A stretch of 64,000 nucleotides of DNA from Psychrobacter sp. TAE2020 (GTDB lineage: Bacteria; Pseudomonadota; Gammaproteobacteria; Pseudomonadales; Moraxellaceae): the NCBI RefSeq assembly GCF_018919485.1, contig NZ_JAHLMU010000001.1:2237538-2301537 (forward strand), written 5' to 3'. The notes beneath the pieces were generated by a model, which saw only the letters and a list, made by a program, of their open reading frames with translations, did no database searches and was not told the DNA's origin. Each line of letters begins with the position of its first letter. Positions within the stretch are counted from its first letter, which is position 1. A program made the position numbers and the translations under genes. Below are positions 10,474 to 19,892 of the stretch, piece after piece.

Positions 10474-10962
10474 TTATTTTCTAACCGTTTTAGCCTGAGG
10501 ATGGGCATTGCCATTAGTGCTAATATTGGCACTGATATTGGGGACAGCAGCTTCTGGAATAGGAAATAATTTGTCATACGCCCAGTTAAACACAAAAGCA
10601 TACACCACATAAAAAGTCGCCATAGCGATGTCCATAATAAACGCCTCCCATAAGCTAATACCTAGATACCAAGCAATCATTGGCATAAATAGTATCAGCA
10701 GACCACCCTCAAATAGCAGCGCATGGCCTACACGTATTATCAGGGTCTTATGCACGTTACCGCACAGTTTTACCATGGCATGGTCAAACCATAAATTATA
10801 AACGAAGTTCCATACAGTAGCGATAATGGAGCCTACTACAGCGATAACCCCCATCAACTGTAGATCAAAGCCAAATACTAAACTTGCTAATGGCGCAAAG
10901 ATAAGCAAGCCGATTATCTCAAAGCTTAGGGTATGACGGATACGATCTTTAGTAGTACGCAT
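10474..10962 (-). CDS. PACE family efflux transporter (AceI-like)
   Basis: PACE proteins are small inner-membrane proton-driven exporters; AceI of Acinetobacter exports chlorhexidine. The 162-residue protein has four hydrophobic segments arranged as two bacterial transmembrane pair domains, beginning MRTTKDRIRHTLSFEIIGLL and, for the second, VGHALLFEGGLLI. WNFVYNLWFDHAM and FNWAYDKLFP are the repeated family motifs. The ATG at 10962 follows a good AGGAAG site and is preferred over the in-frame TTG at 10983. The substrate cannot be told from sequence. Confidence 0.85.
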   Translation of the reverse strand: MRTTKDRIRHTLSFEIIGLLIFAPLASLVFGFDLQLMGVIAVVGSIIATVWNFVYNLWFDHAMVKLCGNVHKTLIIRVGHALLFEGGLLILFMPMIAWYLGISLWEAFIMDIAMATFYVVYAFVFNWAYDKLFPIPEAAVPNISANISTNGNAHPQAKTVRK

Positions 10963-11292
10963 TAAACTTCCTAATGGCTGCAATCGTCTGCCGATTGAGC
11001 CTCTATTAAGGCCTAGTATGTCTTTAGTTGCGGCTGTTAAAACAACTAGATAAAAGCCACGATCTTAGCATGCAAAGTATGGCCCTTATGTAGGGTTAGT
11101 ATAGTTACTATCTTAGGGGCGTAGCTAATGTTACTGCGCAGCAAAAGGTATTTACTATTTAGCTCCACTACCTTTTAGGTACAAGGGTGTATGATGATTG
11201 CCATTAATAGAAAAGTAGCAAATCTGCTGCATCTCTATAAAAATAGCTATCAATCAATCAAACAAATATCATTATTACTTGGAGAAAAACAT

Positions 11293-11676
11293 ATGACTAA
11301 TTTTACTCACGTTGCTGTTGGTACCAATGATTTAGGCAAAGCCCGTATCTTTTATGACACGGTTTTAGCTCCTTTAGGACTTAAGCGCATTGCTGATCTA
11401 GGCGAAGCCGGTGCAATATGGGGTGTAGATAGCCCTTGTTTCTTTGTTATGAAGCCTGTTGACGGTGAAGCCGCTACTGCTGGTAATGGGGTTACGGTTA
11501 GTTTCGTGGCGCCAAGTCGTGCAGCTATTGATGCCTTTCATGCTGCGGCACTAAGCGCAGGTGGTATTGATGCAGGCCTACCGGGCACACGTGATTGGGC
11601 ACCTAATGCTTATGCAGCTTATGTTCGTGATTTAGAAGGTAACAAGTTAACGGCTTATTGCTTTGATGCTGAATAA
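11293..11676 (+). CDS. VOC (glyoxalase/bleomycin resistance) family protein
   Basis: This 127-residue protein has one vicinal-oxygen-chelate fold. Visible features are FTHVAVGTNDLGKARIFYD at the start and the terminal strand YAAYVRDLEGNKLTAYC, the usual place of a metal-ligand glutamate. Members range from lyases and dioxygenases to drug-binding proteins, and nothing here fixes the substrate. The ATG at 11293 sits behind GGAGAAAAACAT; the frame is open upstream to 11191 but without family similarity. Confidence 0.8.
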   Translation: MTNFTHVAVGTNDLGKARIFYDTVLAPLGLKRIADLGEAGAIWGVDSPCFFVMKPVDGEAATAGNGVTVSFVAPSRAAIDAFHAAALSAGGIDAGLPGTRDWAPNAYAAYVRDLEGNKLTAYCFDAE

Positions 11677-11737
11677 CTGTGCTATTTGAGTGCTTAGTTA
11701 TGAGCTATAAAGCTCTCTAGTAAGCAACGATAACTAT

Positions 11738-11766
11738 AAAAATCCCACAACTATGTGGGATTTTTT
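11738..11766 (+). terminator. Rho-independent terminator after the VOC gene
   Basis: AAAAATCCCACA pairs with TGTGGGATTTTT around a four-base ACTA loop and ends in a T tract, 62 bases beyond the VOC stop codon. Confidence 0.85.
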
Positions 11767-11914
11767 GTCATGAAAACAAAGCCAATAACGGTGAGTAAGG
11801 CTGTGTAAGTAATGCGTATTGGCTCAGTAAGGCCTAGACTGTCAAACAACAATCTAGTGTTAGACTCTATAACACCAAATAAAAAAAGAACGCTGTTATA
11901 GGAATAATTATTTT

Positions 11915-14539
11915 ATGACTACCCTTACAAGCTCAGCAATAAATAACAGTAATAATAAAAATGTTGCTGCTAATGCTAATGCTAATGCTGATTGCAATAA
12001 TATCGCCAGTAATACTACGAGCTTGCTTGAAACACAGACTATAGAGCACAGCATCCAAGTTAGAGGTGCGCGTGTTCATAATCTAAAAAACGTCGATGTT
12101 GATCTACCTCGCAATGCGCTGGTAGTGTTTACTGGAATCTCTGGTTCTGGTAAGTCGTCGCTGGCTTTTGGTACTTTATTTGCTGAGTCGCAACGCCGTT
12201 ACTTAGATTCAGTATCGCCTTATGCACGACGTTTGATAGATCAAGTCGATCAGCCGGATGTCGATGCTATAGAGGGCTTGCCGCCAGCGGTCGCCTTGCA
12301 ACAGCAACGTGGTACGCCTTCCGTGCGCTCATCGGTTGGTAGTGTAACTACTATCTCTAACGGTCTGCGCATGCTGTACTCACGAGCTGGCGAATATCCT
12401 ACTGATCAACAGATGCTTTATGCGGATGCATTTTCGCCGAATACCCCTGACGGTGCTTGTCCAACTTGCTCAGGCATTGGTCGGGTTTTTGAAGTAACCG
12501 AGAAGTTATTGGTTCCTGATGATACTAAGACTATTAGAGATAGAGCCATTGCCGCATGGCCACCAGCGTTTCAAGGTCAGAACTTAGCCCGTATTCTAAC
12601 TACCCTCGGTTACGATATCGATGTGCCGTGGTATAAACTGCCAAAACAGACTCGTAACTGGATACTATTTACTGACGATACACCAACAGTGCCGGTTTAT
12701 TCGACATACAATATCGAACAAGTACGTACAGCCATTGAACAAAATGAAAAGCCCAGTTATACCGGTACTTATGTCAGTGCTAAAAACTTCATTCTGCACT
12801 CCTTTGCCACTACTCAAAGCCCGCTAACTAAAAAGCGCGTTTCGCAGTTTATGCAAATCTCAGTATGTCCTGAATGCCATGGCAAAAAGCTAAAGCGAGA
12901 GTCGCTATCAGTGAAATTTGCCGGACTAGATATCGGTGAGTTATCGCAATTAACCTTAACCGAAGTAGCGCTTAAGTTGCAAGACGCAGCGTATGCTACA
13001 CCAACTGACGATACCGTAGATCGAGAAAAAGCAATTGTCGCTCAGCGTATCGCTAGTGATATCCTCTCTCGTGTTGAAGCCTTGACGAAGTTAGGTTTGG
13101 GTTATTTATCACTTGAGCGTACTACGCCTACTTTATCTCCAGGGGAGTTACAACGTTTGCGTCTTGCTACCCAAATTCGCTCAAAATTATTTGGGGTAGT
13201 TTATGTCCTCGATGAGCCTTCTGCGGGTCTGCATCCAGCCGATACCCAAGCACTATTGGGTGCACTGGATGAGCTGATTGCTGCTGGCAATTCAGTATTT
13301 GTGGTTGAACACGATGTTAGTGTTATTAGACATGCCAATTGGGTAGTAGATGTCGGTCCTGATGCTGGTACTCACGGTGGTGAAGTGATTTACAACGGCC
13401 CTGTTGATGGATTACGCGCTGTTAAAAACTCGTACACTGGACAATATCTGTTTAATGCTGCCAGCCAAGTAAAGCGTAGTTCAAGATCGCCAAAAGCTTG
13501 GCTTAAACTGGTTGGGATTGAGCGTAATAATCTACAAGGGTTAGAGGTTGCGTTTCCACTAGGGGTGATGACTACGGTCACTGGGGTATCCGGTTCAGGT
13601 AAGTCAAGCTTAGTCAGTCAAGCGTTAATAGAGTTGGTTTATGAAGCACTAGGGCAGCAGCCAGTGCTAGAAGTTCCAACTGGTGAAGCTGATCTATTGC
13701 AGCAAGAATTAGAGACGCCAACAGGCGGTCGAATTGTCGCTGGTATGGAACAAGTAACACGGTTAATAACTGTCGACCAAAAAGTCATAGGTCGTACGCC
13801 TCGCTCTAATCTTGCCACTTATACTGGGTTGTTCGACCAAGTGCGTAAACGGTTTGCTGCAACTCCAGAAGCCAAAGCTCGCCGTTATAATGCTGGTCGT
13901 TTTTCCTTTAATACTACTAAAGGTCGTTGCGCCAATTGTGAAGGCTTAGGTTTTGTGATGGTCGAGCTTTTATTTCTGCCAAGCGTTTATTCACCTTGCC
14001 AAGTCTGCCATGGGCAGCGCTACAATGATGAAACCCTCGAAATCACTTATGGTGATAAAAATATCGCCGAAGTACTAGCGCTAACGGTGGAGGCAGCCCA
14101 TGAGTTCTTTGTTGATGAACCCGCTATCTTGCGAACCTTACAGGCTTTATTAAAAGTCGGGCTTGGCTATTTGCGTCTCGGTCAACCTGCCACGGAACTG
14201 TCAGGCGGTGAAGCCCAACGTATCAAATTAGCTACTGAACTACAGCGGACTCAACGTGGCGATACTCTTTATGTGCTTGATGAGCCGACCACCGGCTTGC
14301 ATCCTAAAGATGTATCGATGTTGATGGCTCAGTTAAACGGTCTAGTCGATGCGGGTAACACAGTGATTATGGTTGAGCACGATATGCAAGTGGCTAGCAA
14401 CAGCGACTGGGTTATCGATATTGGTCCTGGTGCTGGTGATGAAGGTGGACAGATTGTCGCTCAAGGCTCACCTGAACAGGTAGCTTGCTCCAAAACCAGC
14501 AAAACTGCACCGTTCTTATTGGCTGAGTGTGAATCTTGA
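11915..14539 (+). CDS. UvrA-like ABC ATPase (class II, UvrA2 type)
   Basis: The protein is a tandem ABC ATPase of the UvrA family. Both Walker A motifs ([12 protein letters not shown] and [10 protein letters not shown]), both Walker B motifs ([24 protein letters not shown]) and zinc-binding CPTC, CPEC, CANC and CQVC pairs are present. At 874 residues it is shorter than canonical UvrA (about 940). It carries [24 protein letters not shown] and a non-canonical first signature, LSPGELQR, as in UvrA2 proteins, which have been linked to tolerance of DNA-binding drugs. The first 45 residues are Asn/Ala-rich, with GCTAAT repeats at DNA level near 11970. It is not the housekeeping uvrA, and drug tolerance here is only inferred. 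Confidence 0.85.
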   Translation: MTTLTSSAINNSNNKNVAANANANADCNNIASNTTSLLETQTIEHSIQVRGARVHNLKNVDVDLPRNALVVFTGISGSGKSSLAFGTLFAESQRRYLDSVSPYARRLIDQVDQPDVDAIEGLPPAVALQQQRGTPSVRSSVGSVTTISNGLRMLYSRAGEYPTDQQMLYADAFSPNTPDGACPTCSGIGRVFEVTEKLLVPDDTKTIRDRAIAAWPPAFQGQNLARILTTLGYDIDVPWYKLPKQTRNWILFTDDTPTVPVYSTYNIEQVRTAIEQNEKPSYTGTYVSAKNFILHSFATTQSPLTKKRVSQFMQISVCPECHGKKLKRESLSVKFAGLDIGELSQLTLTEVALKLQDAAYATPTDDTVDREKAIVAQRIASDILSRVEALTKLGLGYLSLERTTPTLSPGELQRLRLATQIRSKLFGVVYVLDEPSAGLHPADTQALLGALDELIAAGNSVFVVEHDVSVIRHANWVVDVGPDAGTHGGEVIYNGPVDGLRAVKNSYTGQYLFNAASQVKRSSRSPKAWLKLVGIERNNLQGLEVAFPLGVMTTVTGVSGSGKSSLVSQALIELVYEALGQQPVLEVPTGEADLLQQELETPTGGRIVAGMEQVTRLITVDQKVIGRTPRSNLATYTGLFDQVRKRFAATPEAKARRYNAGRFSFNTTKGRCANCEGLGFVMVELLFLPSVYSPCQVCHGQRYNDETLEITYGDKNIAEVLALTVEAAHEFFVDEPAILRTLQALLKVGLGYLRLGQPATELSGGEAQRIKLATELQRTQRGDTLYVLDEPTTGLHPKDVSMLMAQLNGLVDAGNTVIMVEHDMQVASNSDWVIDIGPGAGDEGGQIVAQGSPEQVACSKTSKTAPFLLAECES

Positions 14540-14895
14540 GAGCGGCCTGTAGAGAAGCAGTAAATCCAAACTATTTTATTAGCTAAAAATAGAGAGTCAC
14601 TGCTACTAACAGGCACTAACTTTGCGTAGATGGGCTATTGCCAATTCATAATCAATAGCGAAATACATAGCTATCAAATCCAATGATTTGGTGGGTTAAT
14701 ACCCACACTACGCAAAGCTTGAAGCTTAAATAGAGACCATTGTCACTGAATTTAAAAGGGGTTTAATGCTTACTTGTAAAAGATGGAGCGTTGAGCGCAG
14801 CTAGCCACCCCTAACAGTCTGCTAGGCAATAACCATTACTTGGCAGACAAAAATTCTGTGAACCTTTCAGCGCTTTAAAAACACCCTACGATTAT
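14540..14895. other. Intergenic region holding an inverted repeat
   Basis: No reading frame is supported in these 356 bases. They contain the REP-like inverted repeat listed separately and otherwise nothing recognisable. Confidence 0.5.
14620..14717. repeat. REP-like inverted repeat pair
   Basis: CTTTGCGTAGATGGG at 14620-14634 returns inverted as CCCACACTACGCAAAG at 14702-14717. The right arm also contains a short palindrome, GTGGGT-TAAT-ACCCAC (14691-14706). The plan, a GTAG block plus a TGGGT..ACCCA palindrome in inverted pairs about 70-100 bases long, is that of the REP pairs beside the RAYT gene near 36-37 kb. This suggests a diverged copy of the same repeat class. Confidence 0.55.
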
Positions 14896-15315
14896 TTAGC
14901 CTAGCGCATCCAAGGCTTTTAAACCCGCTTTGGCAATACGCACATCCTCACTACCATGCGCGCCGCCCACCCCAATACCACCGATGACCACACCTTCACT
15001 ATAGATAGGCAAGCCGCCATCTATCATCAGCATGTTTTCATCCAAATATCTGACATCGGCAGGAATCGATCCATCAGCAATGCCTTGAGCAATGATCGCA
15101 GTTTCCCTCTTTTGTGAGTTGGCGGTATAAGCTTTTTTATAGCTGGCACGAATAGTATGTACCCCAGCTTGATGATCTCTTAATACAGCTAATGTCTGTC
15201 CCGAACGGTCGACTACGGTTATCGATACGGCTAACTGTTCAAGCTGTGCAGTTGCAAAGGCGGCATTGACAATAGCTTGCGCCATCTGGCCAGTTAATAT
15301 AGCAATAGTAGTCAT
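14896..15315 (-). CDS. GlcG/HbpS family protein (DUF336)
   Basis: This 139-residue protein has the family motifs [33 protein letters not shown] and [25 protein letters not shown]. Members bind haem or small ligands, or accompany glycolate and propanediol genes, but the neighbours here (an MFS transporter and a UvrA2 protein) do not indicate a pathway. It starts at ATG 168 bases downstream of the MFS gene on the same strand. The family is confident; the function is open. Confidence 0.85.
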   Translation of the reverse strand: MTTIAILTGQMAQAIVNAAFATAQLEQLAVSITVVDRSGQTLAVLRDHQAGVHTIRASYKKAYTANSQKRETAIIAQGIADGSIPADVRYLDENMLMIDGGLPIYSEGVVIGGIGVGGAHGSEDVRIAKAGLKALDALG

Positions 15316-15482
15316 ACAAGCTCCAAAGTTATAGGTATAAGGTTTCGCTTATTTTTTTAAATAATCTTATTGCTGGCACAAGCCACAACGCCTATCAAGT
15401 ACCTTATTAACCAAACTGTCAGCCACCCTAGCAGCACGGCGGTAGTCATTATTAATGGCCTTCAATCCTAAATGCTAGGCTA

Positions 15483-16685
15483 TTAATAGTCCATGACCTT
15501 GGCATAACTACTAGGGTTAAAGCGCATAGTGACCATAAGCATGGATACTAAGGTGAGCAGCAGCATTAGCCAAACCGCTTGAAAACTTCCAGTCCATTCA
15601 CGCAGTGCTCCGGCAATATAAGGTACTAAGGCGGTAATAATAAAGCCGATGCCTTGTACAAATGCTGTCAGTGCTCCAGCCAACTTAGGCATAGATAAGT
15701 GGTCTAGGGCTACAACAAGCGTCAATGAAAAACAAGCACCAAGGCCACAGCCTATCAGAGCAGCCCAAATAATAAGCATGGATTCAGGAAAAAGTAACAA
15801 GCCAGCAAAGCCTAAAATCTGTATAGCTACTGCAAAAATTAACCAAGGGCGACGATCCAAACGACTAGAAGCTAGTGCAGGAGCACCAAGCGCTCCGATT
15901 ACTTGAAAAATAGTCATGATACCGATCAGCTCGCCACTGCTTTGGGCATTCCAGCCTAAGGCACGTGCATAAGTCGGCAAAAAAGTGATCATGCAAGCAT
16001 AACCAGCATTGGCCAAGCCAAAATAGCTCGCCAGTAACCAAGCACGGCGATTACTAAAAAAATTGACTGGCACGCTGTTATGTTTAGTTTCCATGACCTC
16101 CGACGGTCTTAGCCACCATAGTAATAAAGCAATAACTGGCAATATCAACCATACGCCAAGTCCTATTTGCCAGCTGGCATAGTGCTGAGCTACTAACGGG
16201 CTTAGGGTAGCGGCAATCCCACCTCCAGCCATTAAGGCAGCTGAATAAATACCCATAGCGAGCGGTACACGCTTAGGGTTCCAGCGCTTGACCACACCAG
16301 GCGCCATAGCTTGGACGATAGCGATACCGCTGCCGCCTATAAAGGCGCTGGCAATCAAGCTCCAACCTGTATCTAAGCCCAAGCGCCATAACCCAGATAA
16401 GGCAATTGCCATCAGCCCGCCTATTATCCAAGCACTTTCGCTCAGTCGTTTACCAATCCAAGGCAGCAATAAAGGAAACACCCCCATACAGAACATTGGC
16501 AGTACTACCAGCAACGAGGCAGCTTGTAATCCCATACCAGTAGTTGAGCGAATTTCGGCCAATAGAGGACCAGTAGCGGTCAAGGTGGGACGTAGGGTCA
16601 GTGCCAATCCGGCAATGACTAGCATCGGCAAACATATGTTCAGTAGCGACTGGCGGCTATAAGAAGAAATATAATCAGTGCTCAT
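15483..16685 (-). CDS. MFS transporter, CynX/NimT-like
   Basis: This 400-residue inner-membrane protein has 12 hydrophobic segments. The opening LALTLRPTLTATGPLLAEIRSTTGM is the pattern of the CynX/NimT (cyanate and 2-nitroimidazole) branch of the major facilitator superfamily. The substrate is unknown. The start ATG at 16685 is preceded by a run of 11 C residues on the coding strand (G run at 16706-16716), which may make expression variable. Confidence 0.85.
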   Translation of the reverse strand: MSTDYISSYSRQSLLNICLPMLVIAGLALTLRPTLTATGPLLAEIRSTTGMGLQAASLLVVLPMFCMGVFPLLLPWIGKRLSESAWIIGGLMAIALSGLWRLGLDTGWSLIASAFIGGSGIAIVQAMAPGVVKRWNPKRVPLAMGIYSAALMAGGGIAATLSPLVAQHYASWQIGLGVWLILPVIALLLWWLRPSEVMETKHNSVPVNFFSNRRAWLLASYFGLANAGYACMITFLPTYARALGWNAQSSGELIGIMTIFQVIGALGAPALASSRLDRRPWLIFAVAIQILGFAGLLLFPESMLIIWAALIGCGLGACFSLTLVVALDHLSMPKLAGALTAFVQGIGFIITALVPYIAGALREWTGSFQAVWLMLLLTLVSMLMVTMRFNPSSYAKVMDY

Positions 16686-17036
16686 TAAAGACCATCATAG
16701 AGAGTGGGGGGGGGGGCAGTTGATTGGTTAACTAGCGTAGTGACGAGCGGAAAGGCAGTAAGACAAGTGGCAATAGAATGGAGTGAAGTTAACTTAAACA
16801 AGGATAAATTGACGTATTACTTACTATTGGAATATTTTTTATAAAAGCTAGTGCTTTAACCGCAGTAAATTAAGCAACTAATAGTAGAAAATCATCATCG
16901 ATTACGCCACTTCTTTAAACTAACTAATTAACATAGTAAATAAAAAGATATTTGTAGCTGTCTGCTATTTTAAAAGGGCTAGCATGTTAAAAATTCTGCT
17001 ATTGTAAAAGCTCTATGCTTATAAGCTGACTATGAT
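16686..17036. other. Intergenic region between the MFS and metallothionein genes
   Basis: It is AT-rich and carries the 11-base G tract at 16706-16716 near the MFS start. No reading frame or RNA gene was recognised in the rest. Confidence 0.5.
16706..16716. repeat. Homopolymeric G(11) tract in the MFS leader
   Basis: Eleven consecutive G residues (C on the coding strand) lie about 21-31 bases before the MFS start codon, between the likely promoter and the ribosome binding site. Tracts of this length are prone to slippage. Confidence 0.8.
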
Positions 17037-17073
17037 AAAAAAACAGTGCCCTAACTATCATTTTAGGACACTG
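17037..17073 (-). terminator. Rho-independent terminator of the metallothionein gene
   Basis: On the minus strand CAGTGTCCTAA pairs with TTAGGGCACTG (one mismatch) and is followed by seven T residues. It lies about 80 bases after the metallothionein stop codon. Confidence 0.75.
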
Positions 17074-17150
17074 ACTTAGCTAACTGTGCTGATGATAATT
17101 ACCTATCGACAGCAACAGTTAGTATCTTTAGGGTTAAACGATGCTGAACA

Positions 17151-17288
17151 TCATGAGCCACATTGGCAGCACTTAGCACAGCAGTTACATTTTTTGCAAG
17201 TGGCGGAGTTGCTGCAATCGCACTTGGCGCAGCTACAGCTGCCATCACTATTATGTTGCACAGAGTAGGCTTTAGTAGTAAAGGTCAT
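17151..17288 (-). CDS. Small cysteine-rich metallothionein-like protein
   Basis: A 45-residue frame starts with ATG at 17288, eight bases after an AAGGA ribosome binding site, and ends at TGA (17151-17153). The product contains 11 cysteines in two clusters separated by a short Ser/Asn/Ala spacer: SCSCAKCDC, then CKKCNCCAKCCQCGS. It has no aromatic residue in the cysteine region and several lysines beside cysteines. CxC, CxxC and CC spacing with Lys is the signature of metallothioneins, which chelate Zn, Cd or Cu in the cytoplasm. It has its own terminator. It does not show the zinc-finger-like layout of SmtA/PmtA, so the family assignment rests on composition and spacing. Confidence 0.8.
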   Translation of the reverse strand: MTFTTKAYSVQHNSDGSCSCAKCDCSNSATCKKCNCCAKCCQCGS

Positions 17289-17384
17289 AATAAATTCCTT
17301 TTAATAATTGGAAATAATTTATAGCACTATAGCTCAGTAATTATTGCAGGCAATACACAAAAATTCAGTAGCGCTATTGTCAAT

Positions 17385-17858
17385 TTATGAATGTGGTTGG
17401 TTAAGGGTCAGCCGTTCGATTATAAGCAGACAGCCTTTAGTTTTTAACACCTCATTTAAAAAATCATCACCAGCATCAGGAGAAACTTCGTCGTACTTAG
17501 CTTTAATAACTAGCCGTTCTCTATTATCGATAAACCCCCATTTAGCTCCCTAGGCATTACTAATGCCAGCAGCAGCTAAACTTCAGAAAAATCTAGAGAC
17601 ATATCCCATATTGCAGCGATAACCGGTTGGACTTTAGTATTTACATAGTCAGTCTTATCATCATCTGTTAGTCGAAAGCTTGCCAAACCTGGTCTAAAGT
17701 TACCGAGATACTGATAGCAAAAGTTGATAGTTGATAATAGTGTCATCATTATGGTTGATAGCGCCTTGTTTGCCTTGTTTCAAAACTGTGGCAACACCAC
17801 TGGAAAAGTCACCGCTATAACGATAAATATAAGGGATAACGACTATTTGACCAATCAT
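17385..17858 (-). pseudogene. Decayed WG-repeat protein gene
   Basis: Read from 17858, the first frame gives about 50 residues, including SSGVATVLKQGKQGAINH, before a stop. Further on another frame gives KWGFIDNRERLVIKAKYDEV followed by VLKTKGCLLIIERL and a stop at 17385. WGFID...LVI.AKYD is the WG (KWG) repeat. Frames change at least once between the two segments, so the gene is broken. Its first ATG overlaps the stop of the upstream lipoprotein gene (TAATG), which suggests a former two-gene operon. Confidence 0.65.
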
Positions 17859-18550
17859 TATTGACTAGTAAATTCTATGGTTTCATTAGGAGCATTAATA
17901 GTTAACTGGCTCGCTAAGATATCGCCTTTCGCATTAATTTTGTAACACTCAGTGGTAGTACCTTCAGGATCAACGTTAAGTAACATATTGGTTGAAGTGT
18001 CTATGCAGAACAGTGCGGTGTTACTGCTATCTTGTGCCAAAGACCAAGACTGAGTATATCGGCCTTTCTGCTGACGTTTACTACTATCGCTATAGACGTT
18101 TTCAGTGAGCAGTGGACTGCTAGCGCCAACCTTGGCCAGTTTGGGAATAGTGGTAGTTTGGGTTGCCACTGAGTACTCACCTGAGGTGTCCGTATAGCCG
18201 CGGAACATTAATGGATTTAGAGTGAAGTAGTTAATACTAACGGACTGATTGATCAGCTGATTGTTGGACTTAGTGATGGTATTGACTTCGGCACCTTGTA
18301 CGGACTTGCCATCGAATAGCATAGCACCTTTGGGTGTAACTTTGATATCGGCGACTATGTTTTGATTACCGACTTTGGCCATTAACTTTTGCGTGCTCTG
18401 CTTAGTATAGATATTGATCATCGCCGTCTCAACAGGATACTGAGTGACCATCTGATTCGTGGGGCTATTGGGATTAGTACTGCCATTGTTCATACTGGCG
18501 CAAGCGCTTAGACTCAGAGCGACTGCGATGCACAAAGCTAGTGTTTTCAT
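17858..18550 (-). CDS. Uncharacterised lipoprotein
   Basis: The 230-residue product starts with a lipoprotein signal peptide (lipobox LSAC, Cys near residue 17) and is not a family I recognise. The mature part is rich in Ser, Thr, Asn and Gln with alternating beta-type segments. A late cysteine pair occurs in ALFCIDTS and TECYKIN. It is separated from the pilus operon upstream by a terminator and is coupled at its stop codon to the decayed WG-repeat gene. The function is unknown. Confidence 0.7.
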   Translation of the reverse strand: MKTLALCIAVALSLSACASMNNGSTNPNSPTNQMVTQYPVETAMINIYTKQSTQKLMAKVGNQNIVADIKVTPKGAMLFDGKSVQGAEVNTITKSNNQLINQSVSINYFTLNPLMFRGYTDTSGEYSVATQTTTIPKLAKVGASSPLLTENVYSDSSKRQQKGRYTQSWSLAQDSSNTALFCIDTSTNMLLNVDPEGTTTECYKINAKGDILASQLTINAPNETIEFTSQ

Positions 18551-18812
18551 AATTTAATTCCTCTTTTAATTTTTAATTTTGCTTCATTATTAGCTACTGT
18601 ATGGATTGAAAGTACCTCAATTTAGATAAACTATCTACTGCTATAGTTTATCGTTTTATCACTAGGGCGTGCTGAATCTTCATAAGCAGACACTGCCGAT
18701 AAACCCTGATCTATCAAAGTGGTGCTCTAATCATCGTGACAATCAGAGATCATACATATGTCTTAGCTAGATTTTTATATAGTAGGATTAAATAAAATAG
18801 CTAATTTTACAT
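18551..18812. promoter_or_regulatory. Leader region of the lipoprotein gene
   Basis: An AT-rich stretch carries the promoter of the minus-strand lipoprotein gene. A purine-rich AGAGGAATTAA site lies just before its ATG. Nothing else is recognisable. Confidence 0.45.
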
Positions 18813-18844
18813 AAAAAATGCCCCTATAACTTAGGTGCATTTTT
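18813..18844 (-). terminator. Terminator of the Csu-type pilus operon
   Basis: On the minus strand AAAAATGCACCT and AGGGGCATTTTT form a stem with one mismatch and a T tract, 22 bases after the stop of the last pilus gene. Confidence 0.75.
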
Positions 18845-18866
18845 AATCTTTGTACAGTGTCAGTAG

Positions 18867-19892
18867 TTAATAATTTATGTTAATAGTTACGATATCTGAG
18901 TAATTGTCAGGTTTAAAGTCAGCGCTAGGTACTGTGGCGTAGACGCTTCTATTTTGAGCCAAACCAGTGCCATTAGCAGTTACACCATTCCCTACATTAC
19001 TAGAGGTAGCAGTATTGCCCCATACGGTTCCATTAACCCCAGTAGTAGAACGCAGTTGATAAGGAACTTGGTTATTATTGCCAGTAGTTCCTTTCATAGC
19101 ACCCAATCCCACTGTACTACCATTTGAGGGAGCCAATCCGATATTATAAACCGTACCATTCGTGCAAGTTAAATTGATAGGATTAGTACCGACACTCTCA
19201 ATATTGGTAGCACTAGATGGCTTATTACCGAAATTTATATTACTTTTAGAATTAATTAGGCATTTGCTGGGAGCAATGGCTTGAACATAGAAGGCGTTCA
19301 TACGTTGAGTAGCTGTAACTCCGGGACCTGGTGAGGATGCAGCTGACGTTTTGCAGTTTTTGTTTAAACCGGTTACAGAAGTGACAAGGGTATTATTTAT
19401 TTTATAGTCAATTTTATAAGTGCTTGAATTTTTTGTGCTTTGGTTTGCAGGAATAGCGGCATAAACTGTCATTATACCGCTTTGTACACCACCATTAGCA
19501 GTCACTGTGACATTGACACCAGCTGCCTCTTTGGTTGTTGGGTTTTGTATAGATCCCCAAATATTATTATATCCGCTATCGGTATACATTTGAAAAGGAA
19601 GGTTGGTAAGGCCTGGTGTTACTGGTGTTATGGCACGTGGAGTGATTCCTTCATTCCCAAGGCTAATACAGAGGGTCAAATCCTGTGCAGCATCTCCTGT
19701 ATTGGTGCATGAGTAGTTCACTGTACCTGTGGTTGTGAAGCGATTATTGCTGAGTAAGTCAATAGAGCCAAAGTCGATATTGCTTATCGATGCTGAACAA
19801 GTGACGATGGGTGCAGCGTTAGCATTATTGACCGGTAACAAAAAAGCTAAAGGAATCAAATAAAGACTAAAGTGCCATTGAAACAGTTTCAT
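18867..19892 (-). CDS. Two-domain spore coat U protein, CsuE-like pilus tip candidate
   Basis: This secreted 341-residue protein has a signal peptide ending NANA, followed by two SCPU (spore coat U) domains, about residues 27-175 and 200-341. Each begins with a Cys-containing strand and ends with a GxYSDxVTVxxxY-type strand (DNYSDIVTININY at the C-terminus). Two-domain SCPU proteins are the tip adhesins of archaic Csu pili. The start ATG at 19892 overlaps the usher stop codon (TAATG); an in-frame start 18 bases upstream is less likely. Being last in the pilin-chaperone-usher operon fits a tip role. Confidence 0.8.
   Translation of the reverse strand: MKLFQWHFSLYLIPLAFLLPVNNANAAPIVTCSASISNIDFGSIDLLSNNRFTTTGTVNYSCTNTGDAAQDLTLCISLGNEGITPRAITPVTPGLTNLPFQMYTDSGYNNIWGSIQNPTTKEAAGVNVTVTANGGVQSGIMTVYAAIPANQSTKNSSTYKIDYKINNTLVTSVTGLNKNCKTSAASSPGPGVTATQRMNAFYVQAIAPSKCLINSKSNINFGNKPSSATNIESVGTNPINLTCTNGTVYNIGLAPSNGSTVGLGAMKGTTGNNNQVPYQLRSTTGVNGTVWGNTATSSNVGNGVTANGTGLAQNRSVYATVPSADFKPDNYSDIVTININY

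Noticed and set aside
16288..16662. 124-codon plus-strand frame
   Set aside because: Antisense to the MFS transporter; the composition is that of a complement of membrane-segment codons.
17086..17268. 60-codon plus-strand frame
   Set aside because: Its His/Gln/Leu-rich product is the complement of the cysteine-rich metallothionein frame, which has a ribosome binding site and terminator.
17344..17553. 69-codon plus-strand frame
   Set aside because: It overlaps the WG-repeat remnant on the minus strand and has no start context or similarity.
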